A stretch of DNA of 64,000 nt from Fibrobacter sp. UWB11 (lineage in GTDB: Bacteria > Fibrobacterota > Fibrobacteria > Fibrobacterales > Fibrobacteraceae): the NCBI RefSeq assembly GCF_900143015.1, contig NZ_FSRT01000001.1, positions 2,029,029 through 2,093,028 on the forward strand, given 5' to 3'. Made by a program: the position numbers and the translations under genes. The notes under the pieces were generated by a model, which searched no databases, was not told the origin of the DNA, and saw only the letters and a list, made by a program, of their open reading frames with translations. Every line of letters begins with the position of its first letter. Position 1 is the stretch's first letter. Shown one piece after another: positions 8,764 through 18,157 of this stretch.

Positions 8764-9099
8764 ATGTCCTTCCTCAGCAACGCCCGCGACAAGGCAGTCG
8801 AATTCTTTTTTCAGCGTAACGATTTCTTCAAGCAATTTGGAGAAATCCAAAACGTTGATATCGACTCGCAAGAAAACCAAGCAAACATCACCATCCTTCT
8901 GCATGGGGAAACTGTCCCCACTCTTCTTTGCACCCACTATTGCTTTGAAGATACTGACGAAGGAACGTTAATTGTTATAAACAAAGTTGATAGTCCGAGA
9001 GAGATGATCAACGAAATCGCCGCGTGGTGGTTCAAGAGCCATTCCATCAAGAAAGCACTCCCCAAAGGCACAGGCTTATTCGCCAAAATTTTGTTCTAA
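8764..9099 (+). CDS. Small hypothetical protein, tandem paralogue 1
   Basis: 111 residues from the ATG at 8764; the frame is open further upstream into map, but that start gives a sequence with no similarity to the paralogue. Not a family I recognise. It shares a layout with the next gene: an LLHGETVP motif against LPHGETAP there, then an acidic stretch (EDTDEGTLIVINKV) and a C-terminal INEIAAWWFKS helix against VDEIVHLWLEK. It is probably a small cytoplasmic protein; no signal or membrane segment is seen. It follows map by 11 bases. Confidence 0.75.
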   Translation: MSFLSNARDKAVEFFFQRNDFFKQFGEIQNVDIDSQENQANITILLHGETVPTLLCTHYCFEDTDEGTLIVINKVDSPREMINEIAAWWFKSHSIKKALPKGTGLFAKILF

Positions 9100-9121
9100 C
9101 TGGCACCGAAGGAATTTTAGA

Positions 9122-9409
9122 ATGGACGAACAACTTCAAAAAGTCTTCAACAATATTTCTTTCAGCGTCAACGCCGAGAAACAGACGATGGACCTTACCG
9201 TCCTCCCGCATGGCGAAACGGCTCCCATATCTTTCCATTTGAACTACAAACTCGTAGAAAATGGCGAAGAAACCGAAATAATCGTCGAAAAAATCGCCTC
9301 CGATCGCATTTGGGTCGACGAAATTGTGCACTTGTGGCTAGAAAAAAGTAATTTTCAATATAGGATTCCCCAAAACCTCTCAAGAATTGTTAAAATGTTC
9401 TTGAAATAG
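9122..9409 (+). CDS. Small hypothetical protein, tandem paralogue 2
   Basis: 95 residues, evidently a diverged duplicate of the preceding gene (shared HGET-P, an E-rich beta segment, and a C-terminal DEIVHLWLEK-type helix). It lacks the first 20 or so residues of paralogue 1. No known function. It lies 22 bases after paralogue 1 and just before an EcsC-like membrane-associated protein, so the three may form one transcription unit. Confidence 0.72.
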   Translation: MDEQLQKVFNNISFSVNAEKQTMDLTVLPHGETAPISFHLNYKLVENGEETEIIVEKIASDRIWVDEIVHLWLEKSNFQYRIPQNLSRIVKMFLK

Positions 9410-9430
9410 GAGAAAAAAAGGAGCAAGCCC

Positions 9431-10147
9431 ATGTTGAATTTTAAAGAATACAAAGACAAAAAAAGCGAATCCATCCAGGAACTGTTTAACTCAATCGTCT
9501 TCAACCTGATTACGGACATTCCGGACTCGCTCCTTTGCCCAAACAACGATCCCGACAAGCGTGCCGACGTGCTTATCAAGCAAGCCGCATTGAAAGCCGC
9601 TACCGTAAGTACCTCGCTTTCTATCCCGGCCGGTTTTACCGGTGTCTTGACCTCTATCCCAGACATTGCCGCCGTCTGGCGCATCCAGGCACAGCTCGTC
9701 TCGGATATCGCCTGCACCTACGGCAAGTTCGCCATGCTCAGCCGTGAAGCCATGGTCTGGTGCCTTTTCCGCCACAGCGCAGCATCGCTCCTTCGTGATG
9801 TTGCCGTCCGCACCGGCAGCCGCATCGTAGTCCAGAAGCTTTCGCTCACGGCACTTCAGAAGTTGCTCCAGAAAATCGGTGTCAAGATTTCTGCAAACTT
9901 CCTCGGTCGCATCGCCCTCCGTGCCATCCCCGCCATTGGCGCTATCGGTAACGGTGCATACACCTACTTCGACACCACCGAAGTCGGCAAGACCGCAATG
10001 GCATACTTCAAGGCACTCGAAGGAGTCGAAAAGCCGGAACTTGTCGAAAACAGCATCGACAAGGATCCCGATTCCAGCGAATCCAAAGAAGAATCCACCG
10101 AAAAGAGCGAAAGTGATACAACGGACACTCCGGAAGAAAACGTTTAA
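9431..10147 (+). CDS. EcsC/DUF697-like membrane-associated protein
   Basis: 238 residues. Small-residue-rich hydrophobic stretches at about 55-80 (AATVSTSLSIPAGFTGVLTS, then IPDIAAVWRIQAQLVSDIA) and 160-185 (NFLGRIALRAIPAIGAIGNG) resemble the EcsC-type or DUF697-type arrangement. The C-terminal 35 residues are a disordered acidic tail rich in S, E and D. A GGAG-type ribosome-binding site precedes the ATG. Function is unknown; EcsC proteins are associated with membranes. A terminator follows directly, closing the unit that starts with map or with the paralogue pair. Confidence 0.65.
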   Translation: MLNFKEYKDKKSESIQELFNSIVFNLITDIPDSLLCPNNDPDKRADVLIKQAALKAATVSTSLSIPAGFTGVLTSIPDIAAVWRIQAQLVSDIACTYGKFAMLSREAMVWCLFRHSAASLLRDVAVRTGSRIVVQKLSLTALQKLLQKIGVKISANFLGRIALRAIPAIGAIGNGAYTYFDTTEVGKTAMAYFKALEGVEKPELVENSIDKDPDSSESKEESTEKSESDTTDTPEENV

Positions 10148-10173
10148 ACAAAATTTTTCTCATAAAGGTTTTC

Positions 10174-10204
10174 AAAAAGCAGCCTGTTTTAAGGTTGCTT
10201 TTTT
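10174..10204 (+). terminator. Intrinsic terminator after the EcsC-like gene
   Basis: AAAAAGCAGCCT pairs with AGGTTGCTTTTT (one G-T pair), ending in a T-run. Confidence 0.85.
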
Positions 10205-10340
10205 ACATTTTTAGCTAATTTAAGCCAAATTCTCCCCCTTTTATACCATCAAATGAAAAAGCGCCCTTGAGTTCCCCCCAAAATTTTCTATTTTTGGGCG
10301 CAACATTCAATAACATCAACTCCATTAGTGGAATAAAAAT

Positions 10341-12470
10341 ATGAAAGACATCCAACTGCACAGAAATATTGGTATTTCTGCCCACATCGACTCTGGTAAG
10401 ACAACTCTTACCGAACGTATCCTTTACTTCACAAAGCGTATTCACGCTATCCACGAAGTTCGTGGTAAAGACGGCGTCGGTGCCACGATGGACTCCATGG
10501 AACTTGAACGCGAACGCGGTATCACGATTCAGTCTGCCGCTACCTTCGCAAACTGGACCCACACCAAGACCGGCGAACGCGACTCCATCAACATCATCGA
10601 TACCCCGGGGCACGTGGACTTCACGATCGAAGTGGAACGTTCTCTCCGCGTGTTGGACGGTGCTATCCTCGTCCTCACTGGCGTTGAAGGCGTCCAGTCC
10701 CAGTCTATTACCGTTGACCGCCAAATGCGCCGTTACCATGTGCCGCGCGTCGTGTTCGTGAACAAGTGCGACCGCTCTGGTGCAAACCCGCTCCGCGTTG
10801 CAGTCATGCTCAAGGAAAAGCTCAACCACAAGCCGTGCGTCATGCAGATTCCTATAGGTTTGGAATCCAATCTTAAGGGCGTGGTCGACCTTCTCGAAAT
10901 GAAGGCTTACTACTTCGAAGGCGACAACGGCGACGACATGATCGAAAAGGAAATCCCGGAAGAACTCGTCGACCAGGCTAACGAATACCGCGAAAAGCTC
11001 GTTGACTGCTGCGCTGACTACAGCGACGAAGTCATGGAAAAGGCTATGGAAGGCCAGTATGGCGTCGACCAGATCGACAAGGCCCTCCTCAAGAAGGTTA
11101 TCCGCGAAGCTACCATCCGCCTCGACATCACTCCGGTGTTCATGGGTTCTGCTCACAAGAACATTGGTGTCCAGAAGCTCCTCGACGGTGTTATCGACTT
11201 CCTCCCGTGCCCGACCGACGTTGAAAACAAGGCTCTCGACCTCGACAACAACGAAGCTGAAGTTATCCTCAAGTCCGAAGACAACGCACCGCTCGTCTGC
11301 TACGCATTCAAGCTCGTGAACGACCGCTATGGCCAGCTCACCTACGTCCGCGTTTACCAGGGTACCCTCAAGAAGGGCGACATGATCACCAACATGGCAA
11401 CCGGCAAGAAGGTTTCCGTTGGCCGTCTCGTCCGTATGCACGCTGACGAAATGGTGGATATCACCGAAGCCGGTGCAGGCGACATCGTTGCTCTGTTCGG
11501 TATCGACTGCGCATCCGGTACGACATTCACGGATGGCAAGAACCACTACAACATGACTTCTATGCACGTTCCTAACCCGGTTATCGAACTTGTTATTGAA
11601 GCCAAGAACCGTGACGACCTCGACAACATGTCCAAGGCCCTCAACCGCTTCACGAAGGAAGACCCGACGTTCCAGGTCGAAGTTGACAAGGAATCTGGTC
11701 AGACCATCATCAAGGGTATGGGCGAACTCCACCTTGACGTTTATATCGAACGTATGCGCCGTGAATACAAGTGCGACGTGACGACTGGTGCTCCGCAGGT
11801 TGCTTACCGCGAAACCATCACCCGCCCGGCCAAGTTCGACTACACTCACAAGAAGCAGACTGGTGGTTCTGGTCAGTACGCTAAGGTCGTCGGTGAAATG
11901 CGTCCGATGGCTGTCGAAGGCGACCAGGAAAAGGTCTACAACTTCGTCAACTCCGTCGTCGGTGGCCGTATTCCGAAGGAATACATCCCGTCTTGCGACA
12001 AGGGTTTCCAGAGCTGCATGGAAGCAGGTTCTTTGATCGGCTTCCCGGTTGTGGGTATCGAAATGGAAGTTCAGGATGGTGCATTCCACCCGGTCGACTC
12101 CTCTGATATGGCGTTCCAGGTTGCAGCCCGTATGGCCTTCCGCGAAGCTTTCGCCAAGGCTGGTGCTCAGATCCTCGAACCGATCATGAAGGTCGAAATC
12201 CAGACTCCGACCGAATTCCAGGGCGGCGTTGTGGGTAACGTTTCTCAGCGTCGTGGTGCTATCACTGGCACTAGCGAAGAACTCGGCATGACCACCATCA
12301 CCGCTGAAGTTCCGCTTTCCGAAATGTTCGGTTATGCTACGGACCTCCGTTCCATGACCCAAGGTAAGGCTGAATTCACCATGGAATTCTGCAAGTACCT
12401 CCCGGTTCCGAAGAACATCCAGGAAGAACTCATCAAGAAGTACGGCGACAAGGTTAAGGCAAGAGCTTAA
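10341..12470 (+). CDS. fusA: Elongation factor G, EFG1 (mitochondrial/spd) subtype
   Basis: 709-residue translational GTPase that drives ribosomal translocation. GTPase motifs: AHIDSGKTT (about residues 15-23), DTPGHVDF and [10 protein letters not shown]. The switch region [19 protein letters not shown] and the preceding [12 protein letters not shown] are the form found in mitochondrial EF-G1 and the related spdEFG1 group, rather than the usual bacterial form. Domain IV ([14 protein letters not shown]) and domain V ([19 protein letters not shown]) are complete. It is a single-gene unit, not next to rpsL/rpsG or tuf here, so a canonical fusA may exist elsewhere in the genome. A perfect terminator follows. 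Confidence 0.95.
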   Translation: MKDIQLHRNIGISAHIDSGKTTLTERILYFTKRIHAIHEVRGKDGVGATMDSMELERERGITIQSAATFANWTHTKTGERDSINIIDTPGHVDFTIEVERSLRVLDGAILVLTGVEGVQSQSITVDRQMRRYHVPRVVFVNKCDRSGANPLRVAVMLKEKLNHKPCVMQIPIGLESNLKGVVDLLEMKAYYFEGDNGDDMIEKEIPEELVDQANEYREKLVDCCADYSDEVMEKAMEGQYGVDQIDKALLKKVIREATIRLDITPVFMGSAHKNIGVQKLLDGVIDFLPCPTDVENKALDLDNNEAEVILKSEDNAPLVCYAFKLVNDRYGQLTYVRVYQGTLKKGDMITNMATGKKVSVGRLVRMHADEMVDITEAGAGDIVALFGIDCASGTTFTDGKNHYNMTSMHVPNPVIELVIEAKNRDDLDNMSKALNRFTKEDPTFQVEVDKESGQTIIKGMGELHLDVYIERMRREYKCDVTTGAPQVAYRETITRPAKFDYTHKKQTGGSGQYAKVVGEMRPMAVEGDQEKVYNFVNSVVGGRIPKEYIPSCDKGFQSCMEAGSLIGFPVVGIEMEVQDGAFHPVDSSDMAFQVAARMAFREAFAKAGAQILEPIMKVEIQTPTEFQGGVVGNVSQRRGAITGTSEELGMTTITAEVPLSEMFGYATDLRSMTQGKAEFTMEFCKYLPVPKNIQEELIKKYGDKVKARA

Positions 12471-12505
12471 TCCAAGCCAAACCAGCTAAAACTTCTCGAA
12501 AGTTT

Positions 12506-12538
12506 AAAAGGCCTGCAACGAAAGTTGCAGGCCTTTTT
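12506..12538. terminator. Intrinsic terminator with GAAA loop, usable from both strands
   Basis: AAAAGGCCTGCAAC - GAAA - GTTGCAGGCCTTTT is a perfect 14-bp stem ending in T5. The A-run on the other side allows it to stop transcription from the candidate minus-strand RNA as well. Confidence 0.93.
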
Positions 12539-12609
12539 GTTTCCCAAACACCCTAATGAGCCCTCTATCATTCCACTCATGTTCCCTACGGCGCCCAAAA
12601 CACGCCTAA

Positions 12610-12737
12610 CGTAATCATGACAAAGGAAGAGCCCCGCAAGGGAGCTCACGGGACTCTCATGATAACGTAACACTAGTAAGTTCTACTCCGCGATTCGATC
12701 CGGCTTCCCGTCTCAGAACCAGAATTTACTGGTGTCA
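12610..12737 (-). ncRNA. Candidate structured small RNA (two adjacent hairpins)
   Basis: The stretch between fusA and mazG has no credible protein gene but folds well. Read on the minus strand, hairpin B (12735-12670) pairs ACACCAGTAAA with TTACTAGTGT and GTTCT with AGAAC. Hairpin A (12667-12610) pairs CGTTATCATGA with TCATGATTACG (one mismatch), with an inner stem GAGAGTCCCG/CGGGGCTCTT. A TATATT box lies just upstream, so a transcript would begin at the base of hairpin B. It could continue about 230 bases to the terminator at 12506-12538. I cannot match it to 6S, tmRNA, SRP or RNase P RNA. The fold is also possible on the + strand. Confidence 0.45.
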
Positions 12738-12744
12738 CATGAAT

Positions 12745-12775
12745 AATATAACGCGGGAATGATTAGCGCGGACAA
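12745..12775 (-). promoter_or_regulatory. Possible promoter for the candidate RNA
   Basis: On the minus strand TTGTCC (12775-12770) and TATATT (12750-12745) are 19 bases apart. The predicted start is near 12737, at the foot of hairpin B. The spacing is longer than ideal. Confidence 0.35.
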
Positions 12776-12819
12776 AAAAAATTTACGGAGCTAGTTCCCA
12801 AAAAGAACATTCCAATATG

Positions 12820-12876
12820 GAATAGCGGCTTCGCCGCAGTTACCAGAGCTTAGTTAGCAGAACGTCAGGATGACGG
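12820..12876. repeat. Dispersed intergenic repeat (GCGGCTTCGCCGC type plus CGTCA..TGACG)
   Basis: Contains the small hairpin GCGGCTTCGCCGC followed by CGTCAGGATGACG just downstream of mazG. Similar pieces occur at 15007-15078 and 19253-19290. Confidence 0.5.
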
Positions 12877-12878
12877 CG

Positions 12879-13676
12879 TTAAGAAGACAACTTTGCTTCT
12901 TTCCACAGCTTTTGCAGGCCTTCTAGCCCCACATCCTTGATTTCCTTGCCCTGTTCCTTGACACGGCGTTCCACTTCGCGGAAACGCTTTTCGAACTTGT
13001 TGTTAGCACGTTGCAAAGCGATATTCGCATTAAAGCCGCAATGGCGAGCCACATTCACCAAGCTAAACATGATATCGCCGAATTCATCTTCGAGGCGATC
13101 TACGTTCGCATTTTCAGAAGAAACGTTCTCCATTTCTGCACGGAATTCAGCAAATTCTTCTTGAGCCTTGTCAAACACTGGCCCCGGTTCGCCCCAGTCA
13201 AAACCGACTTTAGCAACTCGGCGAATAATATCTTGCGAACGCGCGAGCGTAGGCATGCTCTTGCTCACTTTATCCATAATAGACTGCCCAGCATGCTTTA
13301 TGTTGTTTTTTTCTTGAGCCTTGATGCGTTCCCAACGGCGACTGACTTCATTTGCATTATCGACTTGAGCATCACCAAACACATGTGGATGCCTGCGTAC
13401 CATTTTTTCACAAAGGCCTTGAATTACATCGTCAATGGAAAAATCGCCTTGTTCCTTACAGACCTGCGAATGGAAAATGACTTGGAAAAGCACATCGCCA
13501 AGTTCTTCGCACATGTGTTCCTTGTCGCCCTCTTGAGCGGCATCGATAAACTCACAACTTTCTTCAACCAAATACGGCAACAGCGAATGTGTATCCTGCT
13601 TGCGGTCCCATGGGCAACCATTCTCCGAACGGAGACGTGCCATAATATCAACCAAATCGTTAAACGAGTATTTCAT
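12879..13676 (-). CDS. mazG: Nucleoside triphosphate pyrophosphohydrolase
   Basis: Hydrolyses NTPs to NMP and PPi, a housecleaning and stringent-response-linked activity. Start chosen at MKYSFNDLVDIM (13676), since upstream codons in this frame do not resemble the family. 265 residues with two MazG domains. The first has RLRSENGCPWDRKQ, EESCEFIDAA and CEELGDVLFQVIFHSQV. The second has VGFDWGEPGPVFDKAQEE and DEFGDIMFSLVNVARH. Divergently arranged with dprA. Confidence 0.92.
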   Translation of the reverse strand: MKYSFNDLVDIMARLRSENGCPWDRKQDTHSLLPYLVEESCEFIDAAQEGDKEHMCEELGDVLFQVIFHSQVCKEQGDFSIDDVIQGLCEKMVRRHPHVFGDAQVDNANEVSRRWERIKAQEKNNIKHAGQSIMDKVSKSMPTLARSQDIIRRVAKVGFDWGEPGPVFDKAQEEFAEFRAEMENVSSENANVDRLEDEFGDIMFSLVNVARHCGFNANIALQRANNKFEKRFREVERRVKEQGKEIKDVGLEGLQKLWKEAKLSS

Positions 13677-13825
13677 GCTATAAAAGATAGAAAGTATAAC
13701 GGGCCCTTGTTTTTGCTCCATAAATTCAGTAAATTAGTTACACCATTATTTATACCGTTAATTTTATCGTTTCCTATATCGTTACGTTTATCAAATTACC
13801 ATGGCGCCTTGCGCTTGAAAAAAAT

Positions 13826-14725
13826 ATGGAAACGAATCTTTTATACAACGAACCTTACCGCGAACTTTTCCGCGACAATTATCCGCTCCTTCTCGGTGCA
13901 TCCAAGTTCTGCCCCAAACGGCTTTTTTGCAAAGGTACACTCCCCTCCGCTGATAAAATTGGAATCGCGATGGTCGGCACCCGCCGCCCAACAGCCTCCG
14001 CCGAAGAACTCTGCAGGCGGCTAGTCGCATCGCTTAAAGGTACAAATGCTATTGTCATTTCTGGGCTAGCCCAAGGTATTGACTGCTATTGCCACAAAGC
14101 AGCACTAGAAGCCGGGATTCCAACGATAGCCGTCCTCGCGCAAGGGCTAGATGCAAAAATCGACGGAGAACGCGCAACTATCGCAGAGCGCATTTTGCAA
14201 GCTGGAGGCGCACTTCTGAGCGAATATGAAAGCGACACTCCCGCCTACAAGGGGAACTTCATCGCACGGAACCGCATCATCAGCGGGCTTAGCCAAGCAA
14301 CGCTCGTCGTCCAAAGCCGCCAAAAGGGAGGCGCCCTTCTCACCGCGCAATTCTGCCTAGACGAAGATAAGCCGCTCCTCGCCATCCCCGGGAATTTCGA
14401 CTGTGACCTCTATAGCGGCACCAACGCACTCCTCGACAGCGGACGCGCAAAACCCGTATTCATTCCTGAAAGTTTGCGTTCTGTAGCAGGGGTTCCATTC
14501 CTCGAAGGAGCGAAGATTGAGCAGCTTACGACATGCGGAGTGCAACTATCGAGCGCGGCACAGAAAGTTTTCGACCGTTTTAACGGGTTCCGCAAAACAT
14601 TTTCGGAACTTCAAGAAGATTTTGACTTTAAGGCACCGGAACTTTTAGCTATATTGACGGAGCTAGAAATATCTGGTCTAGTCACATCAAAGGACAACTT
14701 CCAATTCTATTTTAACGGAGCATAA
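13826..14725 (+). CDS. dprA: DNA-processing protein DprA (Smf)
   Basis: Binds incoming single-stranded DNA and loads RecA in natural transformation. 299 residues: a short N-terminus, the Rossmann-like core with MVGTRRPTASAEEL, ISGLAQGIDCYCHKAAL, TIAVLAQGLD, LLSEYESDTP, FIARNRIISGLS and GALLTAQFCLDEDKPLLAIPG, then a C-terminal winged-helix segment (about 235-299). The N-terminal SAM domain of longer homologues is missing, a common variant. It shares its upstream region with mazG and is 4 bases from the next gene. Confidence 0.93.
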   Translation: METNLLYNEPYRELFRDNYPLLLGASKFCPKRLFCKGTLPSADKIGIAMVGTRRPTASAEELCRRLVASLKGTNAIVISGLAQGIDCYCHKAALEAGIPTIAVLAQGLDAKIDGERATIAERILQAGGALLSEYESDTPAYKGNFIARNRIISGLSQATLVVQSRQKGGALLTAQFCLDEDKPLLAIPGNFDCDLYSGTNALLDSGRAKPVFIPESLRSVAGVPFLEGAKIEQLTTCGVQLSSAAQKVFDRFNGFRKTFSELQEDFDFKAPELLAILTELEISGLVTSKDNFQFYFNGA

Positions 14726-14729
14726 TTAG

Positions 14730-15008
14730 TTGCACATACGACTTATTATTGGAATTGCCACCTCGATTACCTTCGCGTTCCTGGTGTTCCACTTGCTGTT
14801 CGGCAAGAACAGCATCCCAGAGCAGCGTAGAATCGCGAAAGAAATCAAGCTCTACCAGATGCAGATTGACTCGCTCGCCAAAGTTATCGAAGAACGCGAC
14901 GAGCTCATCCAAAAATTAAAGACCGATTCCCTCTACAAAGAAGAAATTCTACGTACCCGCTACGGCATGAGCCGTGAAAACGAGAAAGTATTTCAGCTGG
15001 TTAAGTAG
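14730..15008 (+). CDS. FtsB/DivIC-type septum formation initiator
   Basis: 92 residues. One transmembrane helix (about 4-24), then a coiled coil (IAKEIKLYQMQIDSLAKVIEE), then RTRYGMSRENEKVFQLVK, the conserved end of FtsB/DivIC proteins. These are bitopic components of the divisome that bind FtsL and FtsQ. The best start is a TTG at 14730, 4 bases after the dprA stop, with GGAG upstream. Confidence 0.85.
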   Translation: MHIRLIIGIATSITFAFLVFHLLFGKNSIPEQRRIAKEIKLYQMQIDSLAKVIEERDELIQKLKTDSLYKEEILRTRYGMSRENEKVFQLVK

Positions 15009-15078
15009 TTGGTAGAACTTAGACAGCTTCGCTCTTAGAACTTAGATAGATTGCCGCGCTTCGCTCGCAATGACGTTT
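15009..15078. repeat. Dispersed intergenic repeat
   Basis: AT-rich text with repeated GTAGAACTTAGA/TTAGAACTTAGA and GCTTCGCTC units, ending CGCAATGACG. Related to the element at 19253-19290. It lies between convergent genes. Confidence 0.5.
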
Positions 15079-15100
15079 TTCACAATTCTAAGCTCTAAAC

Positions 15101-18100
15101 CTACGCCATTTTGCTCGCGTCACTACGGACTGATTCGACCTTCCCTGCAAAGAAGCTATAGGCCGCAGGCACAATAAAGAGCGTCATGAACGTTGCAAAC
15201 GTAAGACCGCCTACAATAGCAACACCCATTGCAATGCGGCTCGGGGTGCCGGTCAAGATGAGCGGCACCGCGCCCAATACCGTCGAAAGGCTCGTCATGA
15301 GGATTGGGCGGAAGCGGCGTTCCGCCGCCATCCGAGCCGCCTCGAGCTTGCTGCATCCGGTATTTTCTGCAATCTGGTTTGCAAACTCTACAATCAAGAT
15401 TCCATTCTTCGTCACAAGGGCAATCAACAAAATCAAAGCGATTTCGCTAAAGATGTTGAGCGTCTGGCCTGTGACAAACAAGCTCACCAAAGCACCCGAA
15501 AGCGCAAGCGGCACCGTAAAGAAAATCACGAACGGAGCACGGAAACTTTCGAACTGCCCGGCAAGCACCAAGAACACAAGCGCAAGCGCAAGCATGAACA
15601 CCACATACAAGCCCGAAGAGCTTTCTTCAAATTCCTTCGACGATCCCGAAAGCGTAGTGCTCACACTCGGGTAATCCTTCAACAACTTCTTTGCAATGCG
15701 GCGCATTTCTTCGACGCCATCGCCAATCGTCTTGCCCGGCACAAGGCCAGCCTGGATTGTAGCAGCGCTAAAGCGGTTATAACGCGGGAGTGACGGAGAT
15801 GCGGACTGTTCCTTATACGTGATAAAGTTGTCCAAGCTCACCAGCTCACCCTTGCCGTTCTTGACCGTGAGCATCGAAAGATTTTCTGGCGTATCGCGGT
15901 ACTGATAACCGACTGCGCCAATAATATCGTACTGACGGCCGTCCTTATAGTAATCGCCATAGGTCTGATCGCTAATAGCAAGCTGTACGGCCTGCGCAAT
16001 GTCATTCACGGACACGCCTTCTTCGTTTGCCTTGTCGCGCAAAATCTCGATATGGAGTTCCGGCTTCGTGAAGCGCAAGTTGCTGTTCACCACACTAAAC
16101 ACAGGGCTCTTGCTTGCCGCTTCTTCGAATTTCGGCACAAGGTCACGCAACACTTCGATGTTCGGAGCCTGCAACACAAACTGCACCGGGAGGCCACCGC
16201 GCTGCGTACTGATGCTCTGCGGTTCAAATACCATCACGCGCAAATCCGGGTATTCGTTACCGAGCACCTGAATCACACGGGCGATTTCGCTCTGCGGACG
16301 GCGGGCTTTCTTGTCGTCGTTCAAGAACAAACGCATTCTCGAGTTGCCAGCATTCCAAGCACCCGCCTGGAATTCCGTATATTCGTTCGAGTCAAGAATA
16401 GAAATCACCTCGTCAGCAAACTCGTCCGCCATTCGTTTCGTTCTTGCAAGGTTCACGCCTTCGGGCATGCTCATGTTCACCATCACGGCATTAGAGTCTT
16501 CAGTCGGCGCCATTTCGCTACTCATGTTATTGAAGCAGAAATACGCTGCCACAAACAGAGCCGCCACAATCGGGAACAACAGAAAACGCAACCGAAGGAA
16601 TCCGCCCAACAAGCGGGAATAAAGTCCGTTGAAGCCTTCAAAGAACGGTTCTGTAATGCGGAAAAACCATCCCTGTTTCTGGCGTTTCAAGAATTTCGAA
16701 CAAAGCATCGGCGAAAGAGTTAAAGCGCACAAAGTCGAAAGGAACACCGTTCCAATCATCACCGCCACGAATTCACGGAACAAAAGCCCCGTCGTGCCCC
16801 CCAACGCAAGGACAGGCACAAATACGGTCATAAGCACAATCGAAGTCGCAATCACAGCAAAGAAGATTTCATTAGTTCCAGCCACAGCAGCCTGCTTCGG
16901 TGTCATGCCATTTTCAATCTTGTGGTAAATGTTTTCCACAATCACAATGGCATCATCCACTACAAGACCAATTGCAAGTACCATCGCCAAAAGCGTAAGC
17001 ACGTTGATACTGAACCCGCAAAGGTAAAGCACAAAGAAACTACCAATCACAGATACAGGCACAACAACCATCGGGATAAACGTTGTGCGGCCTTCGCGGA
17101 GGAACGCAAAGATAATTGCAATCACGAGCACAAATGCAATAAAGATGGTCTCCACCACTTCCTTGATAGAAGCGCGAATGTTAATCGATGTATCGCGGCC
17201 ATAAAGCAGTTCTACGCTTTCGGGAATTTCACGGCGGATATCTTCGACGCGCTTGTAGAATTCGTTTGCAATTTCGACATGGTTACTGCCCGGCTGCGCC
17301 ATGAGTGCAAGCGTAATGGAATTCTTGCCGTTACGTCTAAAACCTGTACGCGTATCTTTCGGTTCGTAATGGATGTCCGCCACATCAGAAATGCGAACGA
17401 CGGTTCCATCTTCAGCCGTTCTCACCGCAATGTTGCCAAACGATTTCGGATCGATAACTCGGCCAAGCGTACGGATAGAAAGTGTCGTTTCGCTACCTTC
17501 AATCGAACCAGACGGAAGTTCCAAATTTCCTTGTTTCAAAGCTGCCGCCATTTGCGCACCCGAGACCCCCAGAGCCTGCATACGGATGGGGTCAATCCAA
17601 AGGCGCACTACCGGACGTTTTTCGCCCCAAATAGCCACTTCAGAAACACCGTTAATAGTCTGCAAGCGTTCCTTCACGTGGTTGTTTGCAATTTCAGAAA
17701 CTTCCATCGGGTCGAGCTTATCGCTCACAAGGCTCACCATCAAAATCGGGTCGCTATCGCTATCGGACTTGTAGACCGTCGGTTCATCGACATCGTCCGG
17801 CAAACGGCGACGCACACGGCTCACGCGGTCGCGGATTTCGTTTGCAGCCGCTTCCAAGTCCATGCCCGTTTCAAATTCAATGCTGATGTAAGAGAATCCA
17901 TCGCGGCTTGTAGAAGTGAGAGCCTTGATACCTGATGCACTGTTGATGGAAGCTTCCAAAATTTCAGTCACTTCGGCTTCCACGACTGCAGCGTTTGCGC
18001 CGGGGTAAGAAGTACGCACCTGAATCAAAGGATAGTCGACGTTCGGGTATTCACGAATACCGAGTGAAGTCAAGCCAAAAAAGCCAAGCAACAGGATGAC

Positions 18101-18157
18101 AAGCGCCATCACTGTCATAAGCACCGGGCGACGAACAGAGAGTTGGCTAACGCTCAT
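15101..18157 (-). CDS. RND-family efflux transporter, inner-membrane subunit (HAE1 type)
   Basis: 1018 residues, the usual size of AcrB-like pumps, which export drugs or other amphiphiles using the proton gradient. It starts MSVSQLSVRRPVLMT, typical of the first transmembrane helix. The proton-relay residues are present: the DD pair in GLVVDDAIVIVENIY (TM4) and the lysine in LVTKNGILIVEF (TM10). Two large periplasmic loops are intact. It follows its adaptor with a TAATG overlap. No TolC-type outer-membrane partner is in the window. Substrate cannot be read from sequence. Confidence 0.94.
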   Translation of the reverse strand: MSVSQLSVRRPVLMTVMALVILLLGFFGLTSLGIREYPNVDYPLIQVRTSYPGANAAVVEAEVTEILEASINSASGIKALTSTSRDGFSYISIEFETGMDLEAAANEIRDRVSRVRRRLPDDVDEPTVYKSDSDSDPILMVSLVSDKLDPMEVSEIANNHVKERLQTINGVSEVAIWGEKRPVVRLWIDPIRMQALGVSGAQMAAALKQGNLELPSGSIEGSETTLSIRTLGRVIDPKSFGNIAVRTAEDGTVVRISDVADIHYEPKDTRTGFRRNGKNSITLALMAQPGSNHVEIANEFYKRVEDIRREIPESVELLYGRDTSINIRASIKEVVETIFIAFVLVIAIIFAFLREGRTTFIPMVVVPVSVIGSFFVLYLCGFSINVLTLLAMVLAIGLVVDDAIVIVENIYHKIENGMTPKQAAVAGTNEIFFAVIATSIVLMTVFVPVLALGGTTGLLFREFVAVMIGTVFLSTLCALTLSPMLCSKFLKRQKQGWFFRITEPFFEGFNGLYSRLLGGFLRLRFLLFPIVAALFVAAYFCFNNMSSEMAPTEDSNAVMVNMSMPEGVNLARTKRMADEFADEVISILDSNEYTEFQAGAWNAGNSRMRLFLNDDKKARRPQSEIARVIQVLGNEYPDLRVMVFEPQSISTQRGGLPVQFVLQAPNIEVLRDLVPKFEEAASKSPVFSVVNSNLRFTKPELHIEILRDKANEEGVSVNDIAQAVQLAISDQTYGDYYKDGRQYDIIGAVGYQYRDTPENLSMLTVKNGKGELVSLDNFITYKEQSASPSLPRYNRFSAATIQAGLVPGKTIGDGVEEMRRIAKKLLKDYPSVSTTLSGSSKEFEESSSGLYVVFMLALALVFLVLAGQFESFRAPFVIFFTVPLALSGALVSLFVTGQTLNIFSEIALILLIALVTKNGILIVEFANQIAENTGCSKLEAARMAAERRFRPILMTSLSTVLGAVPLILTGTPSRIAMGVAIVGGLTFATFMTLFIVPAAYSFFAGKVESVRSDASKMA

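Noticed and set aside
10215..12362. Long open frame (715 codons) antisense to fusA
   Set aside because: It mirrors the codon bias of fusA on the other strand, has no motif or ribosome-binding site, and fusA is an unmistakable gene.
12467..12673. 68-codon minus-strand frame between fusA and mazG
   Set aside because: It runs through the terminator and the hairpin region, starts with GTG and resembles nothing.
12680..12720. tRNA-like text (GATTCGATCC) between fusA and mazG
   Set aside because: No acceptor stem or anticodon arm can be formed around it; the hairpins described fit better.
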